Numbered from the stretch's first letter, positions 18,703-27,809 are shown. The stretch: DNA of 64,000 bases from Paenibacillus radicis (ex Gao et al. 2016) (GCF_014641555.1 NZ_BMHY01000001.1:248001-312000), one strand, 5' to 3'. Numbers and translations: made by a program. The notes: a model not told the origin generated them from the sequence alone.

Positions 18703-19599
18703 CTACGGATTAAGAAAACGATTGTTAAAGAAATCCATTAGCCAATTCATTAATTGCCGTTGTGAGCTGCCGATAAACCGGTCTGCGCCATAGATAAGCT
18801 CGAGGTGGCGTACAGGTCTTGGGCCAGTAATCGGTATGGAAATAATATCTGGCCGTATCGGAAATTGGCTGAGCAATTCCTTCGGCTGAATTGTAGCGCC
18901 TACACCTGCAGAGACTAATTGCAGCAGCGAGGTAGCGGAGCTGGTTTCCATTGCAGTATGCAATTCAAGCCCTTCATCTTGGAAAACTTTATCAACCAGA
19001 TCACGGCCCAAATAGCCTTTGGGATACATAACGATCGTGTGCTGCACCAGTTCTTCGAGCGTAATTTCCTTTCTGGCGGCGAGCTCACTGGCTGAATTCA
19101 CGAATAGATGGTAGGGCTCAGAGCCAAGCGGGATTTGAACTAATTTTTTGTCGGCAGGGCCTTTCATCCCTATTCCCATATCGACATTATGATTAAGCAC
19201 CTCATCTTGTACATAGATTGTGGAGAAAACCTGCAGCTGAATGTTGGGGTACTTCGACTTAAATTGAACGAACAGCGGAACAAGCTGAAAATCCAAATCG
19301 GAAGGGAGTACGGCTAACCGCACTGTACCCCGATCTCCGGACAGAAGCTCTTTAACAGCGCTTTTGGCATCACGTTCGGCCTGCAGCATTTTTTCTCCAT
19401 ACTGACGAAGGAGGTGGCCGGCTTCGGTGGCGACGACCTTTTTCCCGATGCGGTCAAATAGTGGTGTGCCAAACTCCGCCTCAAGGATGCGAATTTGCTG
19501 ACTTAGAGTAGGCTGAGAAATGTTAAGTTCCTCGGCAGCTTTCGTAAAATGAAGATGTTCATAGACGGCTATAAAATATTTGATATTCCGAGTGTCCAT
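18703..19599 (-). CDS. LysR family transcriptional regulator
   Basis: A 298-residue LysR-type regulator. The N-terminal HTH is seen as LHFTKAAEELNISQPTLSQQ then IRILEAEFG, followed by a periplasmic-binding-protein-like effector domain of normal length. It is divergent from a CynX-type MFS gene, the arrangement seen for CynR/CynX-like pairs, and a long dyad lies in the shared promoter region. It probably activates the transporter in response to its substrate. The ligand is unknown. Confidence 0.92.
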   Translation of the reverse strand: MDTRNIKYFIAVYEHLHFTKAAEELNISQPTLSQQIRILEAEFGTPLFDRIGKKVVATEAGHLLRQYGEKMLQAERDAKSAVKELLSGDRGTVRLAVLPSDLDFQLVPLFVQFKSKYPNIQLQVFSTIYVQDEVLNHNVDMGIGMKGPADKKLVQIPLGSEPYHLFVNSASELAARKEITLEELVQHTIVMYPKGYLGRDLVDKVFQDEGLELHTAMETSSATSLLQLVSAGVGATIQPKELLSQFPIRPDIISIPITGPRPVRHLELIYGADRFIGSSQRQLMNWLMDFFNNRFLNP

Positions 19600-19615
19600 T
19601 CGTCGCCCTCATTAT

Positions 19616-19634
19616 TGATAGTATTTTACTATCA
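19616..19634. promoter_or_regulatory. Dyad between LysR and MFS genes, probable LysR binding site
   Basis: TGATAGTA-TTT-TACTATCA has eight-base perfect arms and contains a T-N11-A core as in LysR boxes. It lies 17 bases upstream of the LysR start codon and about 90 upstream of the MFS gene. Confidence 0.65.
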
Positions 19635-19724
19635 TAATAATATAAATTATAGGATTGTACAATGAAACTTAACCTCATATAATTGAGACTGTAAGCTACA
19701 GATCAGAAAGAAGGCGCATCACGA

Positions 19725-20879
19725 ATGAAGAAATTTTATCTATTGTTCGCTATATTTATTGCGGCATTAAACCTAAGACCGATTATTACATCCGTCGCCC
19801 CTTTGCTTGGTACGTTGCAAGACGATCTGGGCATGAGCGCCTTAACAGCAAGTCTGCTGACTACATTTCCTGTACTATGCATGGGCATTTTTGCTCCTAT
19901 GACAACCGTGCTGCGGGACCGATTTGGTCTAGAGCGTACCATTTTCATTGCCTTACTGCTAATTACCGGAGCGACGGCATTGCGGGGAACCGTTGGTTCT
20001 GTCACCGTATTGGTCGTTACAGCTCTAATCGGAGGAATCGGAATCAGCTTGGCGGGGCCACTTCTGTCGGGCTTTATTAAAAAGTATTTCCCGACAAAGC
20101 CCGGAATTGTAAGCATCTATTCGGCATCGATGACTGTAGGGGCAGCATTGGCCTCGGCCTCGGCGATTCCTTTATACAATCGAACCAGTCATAACTTAAC
20201 ATTGACCTTATCATGCTGGGCTATTCTAGGCGTTATTGCTCTAATTGTGTGGTCGGCTTTTCTTAAAACGAAAGCCAATAGCCAGCGCTCAGCAAGCTCC
20301 AAGCTTCCATTCCGCAATAAAAAAGCGCTGCTGTTAACGCTGTTTTTTGGATTGATGGCCAGCATGTTTTATTCCATTACAGCTTGGATCTCACCGATTG
20401 CGCATAATTTCGGGTACAGCCCGTCAAGCGCAGCTATGCTGCTAACCGTGTTTACTCTGATTCAAATTCCGGTGTCACTGATTGTTCCGGGTCTTGTATC
20501 AAAATTCGGTAAACGAAGATTTTTTCTAGTCCTTTGCAGCGTGTTTGAGTTAATAGGGATTGTTATGCTGCTGCTCAAGCTGCCAATGCTGCCGGCTGTA
20601 ATTGCTCTAGGAATCGGGGCAGGCGGATTATTTCCACTGGCGCTTATGCTGCCGATTGTCGAGACGAATACTTCGGAGGAAGCAGGGACTTGGTCGGCGT
20701 TATCCCAGTTTGGCGGTTATATCATCGGCTCGATGGGGCCATTAATGATTGGCGTCATTTACGATCACAGCGGCAGCTTCGTGGCTGCGCTTATCGCGAT
20801 GCTCGTCATTGTCGTTGTGATGATCGGAGTGCAGATGCTTATCACGGGGCGTAAGACTGAAGTGCAGGCAAACTCTTAA
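19725..20879 (+). CDS. MFS transporter, CynX/NimT-like family
   Basis: A 384-residue major facilitator protein with about 12 spans. The N-terminal segment, including ALNLRPIITSVAPLLG and LRDRFGLERT, is typical of the CynX/NimT branch. Members export or import cyanate, 2-nitroimidazole and other small molecules. It is divergent from a LysR regulator and followed by a very strong bidirectional terminator. The substrate cannot be assigned from sequence. Confidence 0.9.
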   Translation: MKKFYLLFAIFIAALNLRPIITSVAPLLGTLQDDLGMSALTASLLTTFPVLCMGIFAPMTTVLRDRFGLERTIFIALLLITGATALRGTVGSVTVLVVTALIGGIGISLAGPLLSGFIKKYFPTKPGIVSIYSASMTVGAALASASAIPLYNRTSHNLTLTLSCWAILGVIALIVWSAFLKTKANSQRSASSKLPFRNKKALLLTLFFGLMASMFYSITAWISPIAHNFGYSPSSAAMLLTVFTLIQIPVSLIVPGLVSKFGKRRFFLVLCSVFELIGIVMLLLKLPMLPAVIALGIGAGGLFPLALMLPIVETNTSEEAGTWSALSQFGGYIIGSMGPLMIGVIYDHSGSFVAALIAMLVIVVVMIGVQMLITGRKTEVQANS

Positions 20880-20920
20880 ATAGACGCACGAGGGCCGAAT
20901 GGGCTCCGTAACATTCGTAA

Positions 20921-20963
20921 CAAAAAGAAACGTTACCGCATGATGCGGTAACGTTTCTTTTTG
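20921..20963. terminator. Bidirectional Rho-independent terminator
   Basis: Twenty-base perfect arms (starting CAAAAAGAAACGTTACCGCA) surround a three-base loop and give a T-rich tail on both strands. It separates the converging MFS and GntR genes. Confidence 0.92.
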
Positions 20964-20996
20964 TATAAAGGCCGATATAGGGTGTTGCAACTGCAC

Positions 20997-21362
20997 TCAA
21001 TAAACTTCCTTTAATAATTCATAAACTTCTTCAATCGTGAAACCAAATGATTTGTAATAAGAAATATCAATCATCATCTGCTTCAAAATCATTTCTTTAC
21101 GTCTTTGAAGCATCTCATCCGGGGAGAGCTCAGCTACGAAACATCCTTTGCCGGTAACGGTATAGATTAGACCAAGCCGTTCGAGCTCTTCCCATGCTTT
21201 TTTTACCGTAATGATACTAACGCGAAGCTCTGTGGCCGCTTGCCGTATGGGCGGCAAACTATAACCGCTCTCGAGCTCCCCTTTGAGGATTTGCGCACTA
21301 ATCTGTTCGAAAAGCTGCTGATAGATCGGTTTATCAGAAGTATTTGATATTGCTATGTTCAT
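20997..21362 (-). CDS. GntR family regulator, YtrA-type
   Basis: A 121-residue GntR protein with the short C-terminal domain of the YtrA subfamily. The winged helix is seen as YSLPPIRQAATELRVSIITV followed by KKAWEELERLGLIYTVTGKG. It shares one base with the stop of the upstream permease gene (TAATG). It is the last gene of an ATPase-permease-regulator operon; in most YtrA operons the regulator is first. YtrA-type proteins repress ABC transporter operons induced by cell-wall-active compounds. Confidence 0.92.
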   Translation of the reverse strand: MNIAISNTSDKPIYQQLFEQISAQILKGELESGYSLPPIRQAATELRVSIITVKKAWEELERLGLIYTVTGKGCFVAELSPDEMLQRRKEMILKQMMIDISYYKSFGFTIEEVYELLKEVY

Positions 21363-22015
21363 TATGTTTCCACTTTCTCAAACCGTTTAATGGCAATATA
21401 ATAAGCGATTATCGTAAATAGCGCAAATATCGCGATGCCAGCTAGCAGAATTAATAGGTGAGCGGTCATATGATCGGTTCCCGTTCCTTTGAACAGATTA
21501 AACACAGACGAATTCTGTATGCCCAGCCACTCAGCGCCTCCTGCAAACAGAATAGCGGCTGTTGTCCCGGCAAACGTGGCTGCGCCATATTTATAGGCTG
21601 TTTTATAGTACATGGGTATAAAAAACACGTTAAAAAGCGCCAGCATGACGAAGCATAGTCCCCAAAAACCTAAGGATGGTCCGTAGAAATAATAGATCAG
21701 ATTCGGATATAACCGAAGGCTAATCATGCCGTAGATCATGGCAATCACGATATGCATCAGTTCCAGGATGACAATAACGGACACCTTTGCTTTTACCATA
21801 TCTTTTTTATTCACAGGGAGCATGTTCGTAAAGATCAAATCGTTCTGCGTCTTATACCCGGCGAACATATTCGGTATCGTTAGAAAACAAAAGTAAAGGA
21901 GGACGATGAAATATAACCATCCGGGAATGAGCATTAAAGCGCCTGTTAAAAAGGGTAAAAAATAAAAGAAAGGACTCACGCCTAACTTCAATTCTTTCAT
22001 TAATAAGTTATACAT
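21362..22015 (-). CDS. ABC transporter permease (ABC-2-like, YtrA-regulated module)
   Basis: A 217-residue membrane protein with about six predicted spans, partner of the upstream ATPase. The start at 22015 has AAAGGAGG nearby and overlaps the ATPase gene by eight bases. An in-frame start at 22036 is less well placed. The short hydrophobic permease with little soluble domain fits the ABC-2 type used for export or for antibiotic defence. The substrate is unknown. The motif LPVNKKDMVKAKV follows the first two spans, as in this permease family. Confidence 0.82.
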   Translation of the reverse strand: MYNLLMKELKLGVSPFFYFLPFLTGALMLIPGWLYFIVLLYFCFLTIPNMFAGYKTQNDLIFTNMLPVNKKDMVKAKVSVIVILELMHIVIAMIYGMISLRLYPNLIYYFYGPSLGFWGLCFVMLALFNVFFIPMYYKTAYKYGAATFAGTTAAILFAGGAEWLGIQNSSVFNLFKGTGTDHMTAHLLILLAGIAIFALFTIIAYYIAIKRFEKVET

Positions 22016-22862
22016 GTGCGTCCTCCTTTTTTGCACAATAGATCATAATTTCCTCCAGGTTCGGTATGGTGGATTTGATATCCAATGAAGGATCGAAGTC
22101 TTGGGTATGGATCAAGCCTGTAAAGCCGAATGAATTTTTCTTGTACGAAATTAAATCGTTCTTTATCAAATCCAATTGCTCAGCCTTCCCGTTCACCAAG
22201 CGGTAGGCGTCAATGAATTCTTCTTTCTCGGCGCTGTTAATAATTCGTCCGTTATCGATGTAAGTGATATAATCTGCACATTTCTCCAAGTCGGAAGTGA
22301 TATGCGTGGAGAAGAGAATGCTGATTTCTCCGTCCTCCACCAGCTCTTGGAAAATATCCAGCAGATTGTCTCTTGCAACAGGGTCGAGTCCGCTTGTTGG
22401 TTCATCCAGAATAAGCAGCTTCGCGCCGTGTGACAAAGCAAGGGCTAGCCGGTATTTCACTTTCATTCCCGTCGATAATTCCGCTATTTTTTTGTTCTCG
22501 TTCAGATTGAATTTTTTCAAATAGCTGTAGTAGGTCTCGTCATTCCAATTATGGTAAAAGATTTTGATGACGTTCGTTAACGTTTTGATTTTGTTACGCA
22601 TATAGAAATTGATGTCCCCGAATGCGGAGCCAATCTCCTGTTTTAATTCTAGCTCATGGGTGTGCATCGCCTTATCCATAATCCGGATCTCGCCGCTATC
22701 TATCCGGGTCAAATTCAAAATGGACTTTATAGTCGTTGTTTTCCCAGCGCCGTTAGCTCCGATAAACCCCATAATATAGCCCTTCTCCAGCTGAAAAGAG
22801 ACGTCCTTCAATTGAAAGTCTTCATATTTTTTATTTATGTTTCTAATATCCAAGGCCAGCAT
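22008..22862 (-). CDS. ABC transporter ATP-binding protein
   Basis: A 284-residue ABC ATPase. Walker A is GANGAGKTT near residue 38, the signature is LSTGMKVKYRLA near 135, and Walker B is LLILDEPTSGLDP near 153. The H-loop is STHI. The signature lacks the usual Gln/Gly after Met, typical of the YtrB/YhcH group. The start at 22862 follows GGAGGGGG and leaves out 19 poorly supported upstream codons. It is the first gene of the operon with the permease and GntR genes. Confidence 0.92.
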   Translation of the reverse strand: MLALDIRNINKKYEDFQLKDVSFQLEKGYIMGFIGANGAGKTTTIKSILNLTRIDSGEIRIMDKAMHTHELELKQEIGSAFGDINFYMRNKIKTLTNVIKIFYHNWNDETYYSYLKKFNLNENKKIAELSTGMKVKYRLALALSHGAKLLILDEPTSGLDPVARDNLLDIFQELVEDGEISILFSTHITSDLEKCADYITYIDNGRIINSAEKEEFIDAYRLVNGKAEQLDLIKNDLISYKKNSFGFTGLIHTQDFDPSLDIKSTIPNLEEIMIYCAKKEDAHV

Positions 22863-22884
22863 AGGATCCCCCTCCGATTCGATA

Positions 22885-22909
22885 ATTGTGTATGTTGTAT
22901 ATGCACAAT
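22885..22909. promoter_or_regulatory. Dyad at ABC/GntR promoter, probable YtrA-type operator
   Basis: ATTGTG and CACAAT flank a 13-base AT-rich centre that itself contains GTATAT-like half-sites. It overlaps the -10 end and start region of the operon promoter, where a repressor would block transcription. Confidence 0.5.
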
Positions 22910-22936
22910 ATATCAGCAAGGCAGATGATATGTCAA
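22907..22936 (-). promoter_or_regulatory. Promoter of the ABC-GntR operon
   Basis: On the minus strand a perfect TTGACA (22931-22936) and TATATT (22907-22912) are separated by 18 bases, about 45 bases upstream of the ATPase start. Confidence 0.7.
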
Positions 22937-23009
22937 TTCTTAGGTGCCGGTTTTAACTTTTTATTTTATACTGTTACTTATGAACGCAGGGGACCACAAA
23001 GGAGAAACA

Positions 23010-23702
23010 ATGAATAATCCGATACATATTCTCGTTGCCGAGGACGATAATGACATCAGCCGCTTGCTGTGCAGCATTATTAAGAAAAGCGGTTATATCC
23101 CACAGCCCGCATACTCTGGAACGGAGGCATTGCTCTATCTGGAGCAGCGCCAGTGGAGCATGCTGCTTCTCGATCTGATGCTGCCAGGCATGACAGGCGA
23201 AGAGCTTCTCAATCGCATCGACAGACGTGATAATATGCCCGTTATTGTCATTTCGGCCAAGGGTGAGCCAAGCACCAAAGTGTCTGCTCTGCGCGGGGGA
23301 GCCGATGATTTCATTACGAAACCATTCGATGTCGAGGAGGTTTCCGCGCGAATCGATTCCCAGCTTCGCATGTATGCCCGAATTGCACAGCCGGCTGTGC
23401 CTAATGTGCTAACGCATAAGGAGCTTGTGCTTGATCGGGACACCATGTCAGTTACTGCAGCTGGGACGGAATTGACGCTCACCGCAAGAGAGTTTGATAT
23501 ACTCTCGCTGCTTTTATCCGCACCGAAAAAGGTGTTTACGAAGTCAAATCTGTACGAAAGAGTTTGGAAAGAGCCATTTTACGATGATGACAACATAATC
23601 AACGTCCATATGAGCAACCTGCGCAGTAAGCTGGCCAAGGCGGCTCCGGGAACCGAATTTATTGAGACGGTATGGGGGATGGGGTATCGATTAAAGCCTT
23701 AA
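23010..23702 (+). CDS. OmpR-family response regulator
   Basis: A 230-residue two-component response regulator. The receiver domain has the acidic pair EDD near residue 12, the phosphoacceptor aspartate in LLLDLMLPG near 56, and lysine in DDFITKPF near 105. The C-terminal winged helix ends with ETVWGMGYRLKP. The start at 23010 has AAAGGAG upstream; an earlier in-frame start at 22944 has none. It heads an operon of ATPase, permease and histidine kinase genes, so it likely responds to an envelope-active compound and activates the transporter. Confidence 0.93.
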   Translation: MNNPIHILVAEDDNDISRLLCSIIKKSGYIPQPAYSGTEALLYLEQRQWSMLLLDLMLPGMTGEELLNRIDRRDNMPVIVISAKGEPSTKVSALRGGADDFITKPFDVEEVSARIDSQLRMYARIAQPAVPNVLTHKELVLDRDTMSVTAAGTELTLTAREFDILSLLLSAPKKVFTKSNLYERVWKEPFYDDDNIINVHMSNLRSKLAKAAPGTEFIETVWGMGYRLKP

Positions 23703-23785
23703 TACATTCTTAAGTATTGGCTTTAGTTCCTCTTATGTTTTTGTTTCTATACTTGGTCCATCACATGAAGGAGGCCAAGAAGAAG

Positions 23786-24709
23786 ATGCAGGAGTATGTA
23801 TTACGAACTAATCAGTTGTCTAAAACGTACAAAGGCCATACGGCGCTGGATAAAGTGAATCTATCCATTCGCAAAGGCTCGATTTACGGGTTTATTGGGC
23901 AAAATGGAGCCGGAAAATCAACGCTGATCCGCTTAGTGACAGGGCTTGCTTTTCCGACCAAAGGATCGATAGAGCTGTTCGGCGCGAGCGATGATAAGGC
24001 GTTGATTCAGGCTCGCAAAAGAATCGGCTCTATTATCGAGAGTCCGGCTTTATTTCCCCATATGACGGCGAGCGAGAACTTGGAGGCGAACCGGATTTTG
24101 CGCGGCATTCCCGGCAAAGAGTGCGTTCCCAGAATGCTGGAGCAGGTTGGATTGCAGGGGACAGGCAACAAAATAACGAAAAATTTCTCGCTTGGAATGA
24201 AGCAGCGGCTAGGTCTTGCTATCGCCTTGCTGGGTGATCCGGAGTTTTTGATTCTGGACGAGCCGACAAACGGGCTAGATCCGATGGGTGTTGTGGAAAT
24301 GCGGGAGCTGCTCAAGCAGTTAAATCGTGAGCTGGGCATGACCATATTAATCTCAAGCCATATTCTTAGTGAATTGAATCTGATGGCAAGCCATTACGGC
24401 ATTATCCATCGCGGTCAGCTGCTGGAGCAATTTACGGCTGAGGAGCTTGACGGGAAATGCCAGCAGTATATTTATATCAAAGTGAGTGATCCAGGCAAGG
24501 CGGCAGCCGTCATCCAGAACGAGCTGAACACGACTGACTTCGAGGTTATGCAGGATGGCGCGATTAAGCTGTATGGCCATATGGAACAGCCAAGTAAAAT
24601 ATCGTCGGTGCTTTTCACGGCGGGCCTGGAGATTGAGAAGTTCACACCGATGGGTGAAGACTTGGAGAGCTACTTCAGTAAGCGGATCGGGGTTGATTCG
24701 CATGTATAA
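23786..24709 (+). CDS. ABC transporter ATP-binding protein, BcrA/bacitracin-type
   Basis: A 307-residue ABC ATPase of the antibiotic-efflux (BcrA/LanF-like) group. Walker A is GQNGAGKST near residue 40, the signature is FSLGMKQRLGLA near 135, and Walker B is EFLILDEPTNGLDP near 155, with ISSHIL as the H-loop. A long C-terminal extension of about 90 residues is typical. The start at 23786 has AAGGAGG about 11 bases upstream. It overlaps the permease gene by eight bases and sits between a response regulator and its kinase. Confidence 0.92.
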   Translation: MQEYVLRTNQLSKTYKGHTALDKVNLSIRKGSIYGFIGQNGAGKSTLIRLVTGLAFPTKGSIELFGASDDKALIQARKRIGSIIESPALFPHMTASENLEANRILRGIPGKECVPRMLEQVGLQGTGNKITKNFSLGMKQRLGLAIALLGDPEFLILDEPTNGLDPMGVVEMRELLKQLNRELGMTILISSHILSELNLMASHYGIIHRGQLLEQFTAEELDGKCQQYIYIKVSDPGKAAAVIQNELNTTDFEVMQDGAIKLYGHMEQPSKISSVLFTAGLEIEKFTPMGEDLESYFSKRIGVDSHV

Positions 24710-25463
24710 TCTGATTAGAGTAGAGTTTTTCAAGCTCCATAAGAACAGATCGTTCTGGACGCTGCTTATTGCCCTTGCCGTACTTTCACTGGCTTACCCT
24801 CTGTTATATTACTTTGACCATCGATCCAGCGGAGAGCCTCAATTTACGGGCGCCGAATTTCTGATTACCTTCATCACAAGCAATGCTTATGTTATGAAAT
24901 TTGGTGTTGCAGTTCTTTCCGGATTCTTTATTTCTAACGAATATTCTACCGGTATTATGAAAACGATCGCTTCATCGGGCAATACGAGAGGACGGCTGTA
25001 TGCAGCCAAGCTGACCGTATTCGCAATCGGTGCGATGCTGATTTCTCTCGTTTTTCCAATCGTTAGTACGCTGGAAGTGACGCTGCTTTCAGGCTTTGGT
25101 CATTTGCCAGAGGGAAGTACGCTGCTTTTCATTCCCCGGGTACTCGGACTAACGCTATTATATACGGCGGCCTATGCTTCCGTTGGGGCGTTGTTCACTG
25201 TAGTCCTTACAGACAGCGGAAAAACGATCGGGTTTTCAATGATTTTCTTTCTGCTGATTGATTTTGTTCTTGCGGGACTAGGTTCAAAGGTCGAATTCAT
25301 TGGTACATTGTACGATTATTCGATCTTCAAATTAGTGGGCGAAATCGCCGAATCTCGTATCCATAGCGGTGATTTGCCAGCGCTCCTGCTCGTGCCTTTG
25401 CTGACTATTGCTTTAACCGCTATTCTCGGTATTCTCGTATTCCGCAGGAAGGATATTAAATAA
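24702..25463 (+). CDS. ABC-2 type transporter permease
   Basis: A 253-residue membrane protein with about six spans. The N-terminal VEFFKLHKNRSFWT motif and the periodic hydrophobic segments are typical of BcrB/LanE-type permeases that work with the preceding ATPase. The start was chosen at the ATG overlapping the ATPase stop (ATGTATAA), since the longer frame from 24555 runs over the ATPase gene. The pair probably exports, or protects against, a peptide antibiotic or lantibiotic. That function is inferred from its class. Confidence 0.88.
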   Translation: MYNLIRVEFFKLHKNRSFWTLLIALAVLSLAYPLLYYFDHRSSGEPQFTGAEFLITFITSNAYVMKFGVAVLSGFFISNEYSTGIMKTIASSGNTRGRLYAAKLTVFAIGAMLISLVFPIVSTLEVTLLSGFGHLPEGSTLLFIPRVLGLTLLYTAAYASVGALFTVVLTDSGKTIGFSMIFFLLIDFVLAGLGSKVEFIGTLYDYSIFKLVGEIAESRIHSGDLPALLLVPLLTIALTAILGILVFRRKDIK

Positions 25464-25482
25464 TAGAGGGGAGGAGGAGAGG

Positions 25483-26421
25483 ATGCTGCTTATTCTAACG
25501 ATTTTATCGATGACGGCAGCAGCTCTCCTGCTTGTCCGTCTGATAATGCTAAGGCGGGAATTAGGAAGAATGACGGAGCAATTGCGAAGCTATAATGAAG
25601 GGCGAACCGGTAAAAAAATCGACGTGGCTCTATTCGACCGGAAGCTTGAAGCGCTTGCTGGACAAGTTAATCGTCAATCTCATATAATCGTCGAAGCGGA
25701 AGCCCGCAGACAACGGATCGAGTATGAATTCCGGCAGGCAGCGGCAAATATTTCTCATGATATACGCACTCCGCTAACCTCTATTCTCGGATATATCCAA
25801 CTATTAGAGGCGGAGAGTATAACGCCTGAAGAGAAGCTTGAATATGTCGCGACCGTCAAAAATCGGACCAAACGGTTGCAGGCGTTGTTGAATGACTACT
25901 TTGAGCTGTCCGTGATCGAATCACTGGATTATCCCCTTAAAGCTGAAAAGCTTGGGTTAACCGGCCTGATCTCCGACATTGTGGTCGAATATTACGATTC
26001 GTTCAACGCGCGCGGCATTACGCCTGAAATTATGCTGCCGGAGGAAAATGTGGCCGTATACACTGACGAATCGGCTGTACGGAGAGTTGTTGAGAATTTG
26101 CTTATCAACACGGTGAAATATACGTCCGGGCAGGTACTAATCCGTCTCGACCGGCAGCGGGAGACAGCAGATTTGACAATCATTAACGAAGCAAAGGATT
26201 TAGCCGGAAGCGACGTCAGCCTCTTGTTTGACCGGTTCTATACGGCAGATCGTGCAAGGTCCGCCCAAACCTCGGGGCTTGGACTCTCCATTGCCAAAAG
26301 TCTGATGAACAACATGGGCGGCACGTTGACGGCCGAGCTGCAAGGCGAGACACTGATAATTGTCTGCCGTTGGAAGCTAGCAGCCACGACTATTTCTAAA
26401 ACATCCGCAGTATGCAATTGA
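25483..26421 (+). CDS. Sensor histidine kinase
   Basis: A 312-residue kinase with one N-terminal membrane span (residues ~2-22) and almost no extracellular domain. It is followed by the H-box NISHDIRTPLTSILGYIQ near residue 95, the N-box VENLLINTVKYTSG near 205, and the G-box SGLGLSIAKS near 265. The absence of a sensing loop fits intramembrane-sensing kinases of antibiotic-response systems, where the ABC transporter itself is the sensor. The operon order regulator-ATPase-permease-kinase supports this. GGGGAGGAGGAG precedes the start. Confidence 0.92.
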   Translation: MLLILTILSMTAAALLLVRLIMLRRELGRMTEQLRSYNEGRTGKKIDVALFDRKLEALAGQVNRQSHIIVEAEARRQRIEYEFRQAAANISHDIRTPLTSILGYIQLLEAESITPEEKLEYVATVKNRTKRLQALLNDYFELSVIESLDYPLKAEKLGLTGLISDIVVEYYDSFNARGITPEIMLPEENVAVYTDESAVRRVVENLLINTVKYTSGQVLIRLDRQRETADLTIINEAKDLAGSDVSLLFDRFYTADRARSAQTSGLGLSIAKSLMNNMGGTLTAELQGETLIIVCRWKLAATTISKTSAVCN

Positions 26422-26453
26422 CAGATGTATGGCGTATGTAGTATTTTTAATAA

Positions 26454-26469
26454 AGTTAAGTGCTTAACT
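26454..26469. promoter_or_regulatory. MarR operator, site 1
   Basis: AGTTAAG-TG-CTTAACT is a palindrome 19 bases upstream of the MarR start. The same sequence, with a GG centre, recurs before the NmrA-type gene. Confidence 0.75.
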
Positions 26470-26488
26470 ATTTAATGGTGGTGACATT

Positions 26489-26935
26489 TTGAAAGAGCTG
26501 CAACAATATGTTCATGATTTACCGCTGCATTCACTCGTTTTTTTCTCACTAGTTGAAGCAACGGCCAATTTAGTCGATGTATCGGAGCAATATTGGAAGT
26601 CCAAAGGCTTGAATGGTGCCCGAATTCGCATCTTAGTTGAAATTATGAAAGAGGGCGGCACGATACTCCCCTCTATGCTTGCAAAGCGAATTGGGGTTAC
26701 GAAGCCGAATATTACCTTATTGCTTGTCCCATTAGAAAATGACGGATTCATTCGTCGGGCGAGTCATCCGCAGGATGGCAGGAAAACGGTAATAACGATC
26801 ACAAGTGAAGGCCAGAGCCTGTTGTTGCAGAACCTGCCTGAAAATCGTGAACGAATTGCCGAAAAGATGAACACGCTGGAAGAACATGAATTGAAACAGC
26901 TCCTTATGCTATTAGAAAAACTACAGAGAACATAA
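26489..26935 (+). CDS. MarR family transcriptional regulator
   Basis: A 148-residue winged-helix regulator with a TTG start. The HTH region reads ILPSMLAKRIGVTKPNITLL, and the wing is DGRKTVITITSEGQ. It is followed in the same direction by an NmrA/QorB-like reductase, and near-identical palindromes lie before each gene. It probably represses both genes until a quinone- or oxidant-like signal appears, as known for several MarR/QorB pairs. The signal itself is not evident. Confidence 0.9.
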   Translation: MKELQQYVHDLPLHSLVFFSLVEATANLVDVSEQYWKSKGLNGARIRILVEIMKEGGTILPSMLAKRIGVTKPNITLLLVPLENDGFIRRASHPQDGRKTVITITSEGQSLLLQNLPENRERIAEKMNTLEEHELKQLLMLLEKLQRT

Positions 26936-26950
26936 ATTTTTTTGATTATT

Positions 26951-26968
26951 TAGTTAAGGGCTTAACTA
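26951..26968. promoter_or_regulatory. MarR operator, site 2
   Basis: TAGTTAAG-GG-CTTAACTA, an 18-base dyad just upstream of the NmrA-type gene, shares both arms with the site at 26454. Confidence 0.78.
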
Positions 26969-26993
26969 ATTGGAAGCAGGAAGGATGAAAGCA

Positions 26994-27809
26994 ATGTCGA
27001 TCGTCATTACAGGTGCCAATGGCAAATTAGGTAGTTTAATCTTGAAGCAGCTCCTTCAGAAGGTTTCATCAGATCAAATTGTGGCCTGTGTTCGCGACCT
27101 GGAGAAAGCGAAGGATCTTCTAGAGCAGGGAATTGAAGTACGACTGTGTGATTACGATAAACCTGAGACGCTTGATCAAGCATTTGCCGGCGCCTCCAAG
27201 CTTTTGCTCATATCAAGCTCTAATCAGGATGATACGATTCGGCTGCGTCAACATGCTCATGTCATCGAAGCGGCAAAAAAATCGCAAGTGGGGCAATTGC
27301 TGTTTACAAGCTTTGCTTTTCCCGAGCATGATTCAATTTCAACCTCACATTTGTACATGGCAACGGAGCATGCCATCCTCACGACCGGAATTCCTTACAC
27401 GTTTCTGCGGAATTCATTATATACGGATTTTGTTGGAGTGCTTGGTTTGAATGCGGCTATCGATACAGGTGAGCTGCGTATCTCTCCCGGGGAATGGAGC
27501 TTTAATACAGTAACGCGTGAAGACCTTGCGAAGGGGATAGCAGCCGTTCTGGCAGAAGGGGATCATCAGAACAAAACCTATGAGCTTACGGCATCCCGTC
27601 CATGGACCTTTGATGATCTAGCAGCAGCATTGTCTGAAATGTCAGGCAAGCCTATTGTTCTCCGTGAAGATGCTGACATCCAAAACTGGATCTATGGATT
27701 TCTGCGTAAAATTAATACGACTTCAACCTCAACCGATTTGGAGAAATTAATTGGAGGTCCCGTCACTCCGTTGAAAGAAAGTATTAAGCCATTTATCACT
27801 ACTATATAG
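26994..27809 (+). CDS. NmrA-family NAD(P)-binding protein (QorB/YtfG-like reductase)
   Basis: A 271-residue atypical SDR of the NmrA/QorB type. The Rossmann motif is VITGANGKLGS at the N-terminus, and the central region carries LLFTSFAF and TEHAILTTGIPYTFLRN, typical of quinone oxidoreductase 2-like proteins. The start at 26994 is preferred because AGGAAGG lies nine bases upstream; the ATG at 26985 abuts that site. It lies behind its own MarR-type operator and is followed by a strong terminator. A quinone- or NAD(P)H-sensing role is inferred. Confidence 0.9.
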   Translation: MSIVITGANGKLGSLILKQLLQKVSSDQIVACVRDLEKAKDLLEQGIEVRLCDYDKPETLDQAFAGASKLLLISSSNQDDTIRLRQHAHVIEAAKKSQVGQLLFTSFAFPEHDSISTSHLYMATEHAILTTGIPYTFLRNSLYTDFVGVLGLNAAIDTGELRISPGEWSFNTVTREDLAKGIAAVLAEGDHQNKTYELTASRPWTFDDLAAALSEMSGKPIVLREDADIQNWIYGFLRKINTTSTSTDLEKLIGGPVTPLKESIKPFITTI

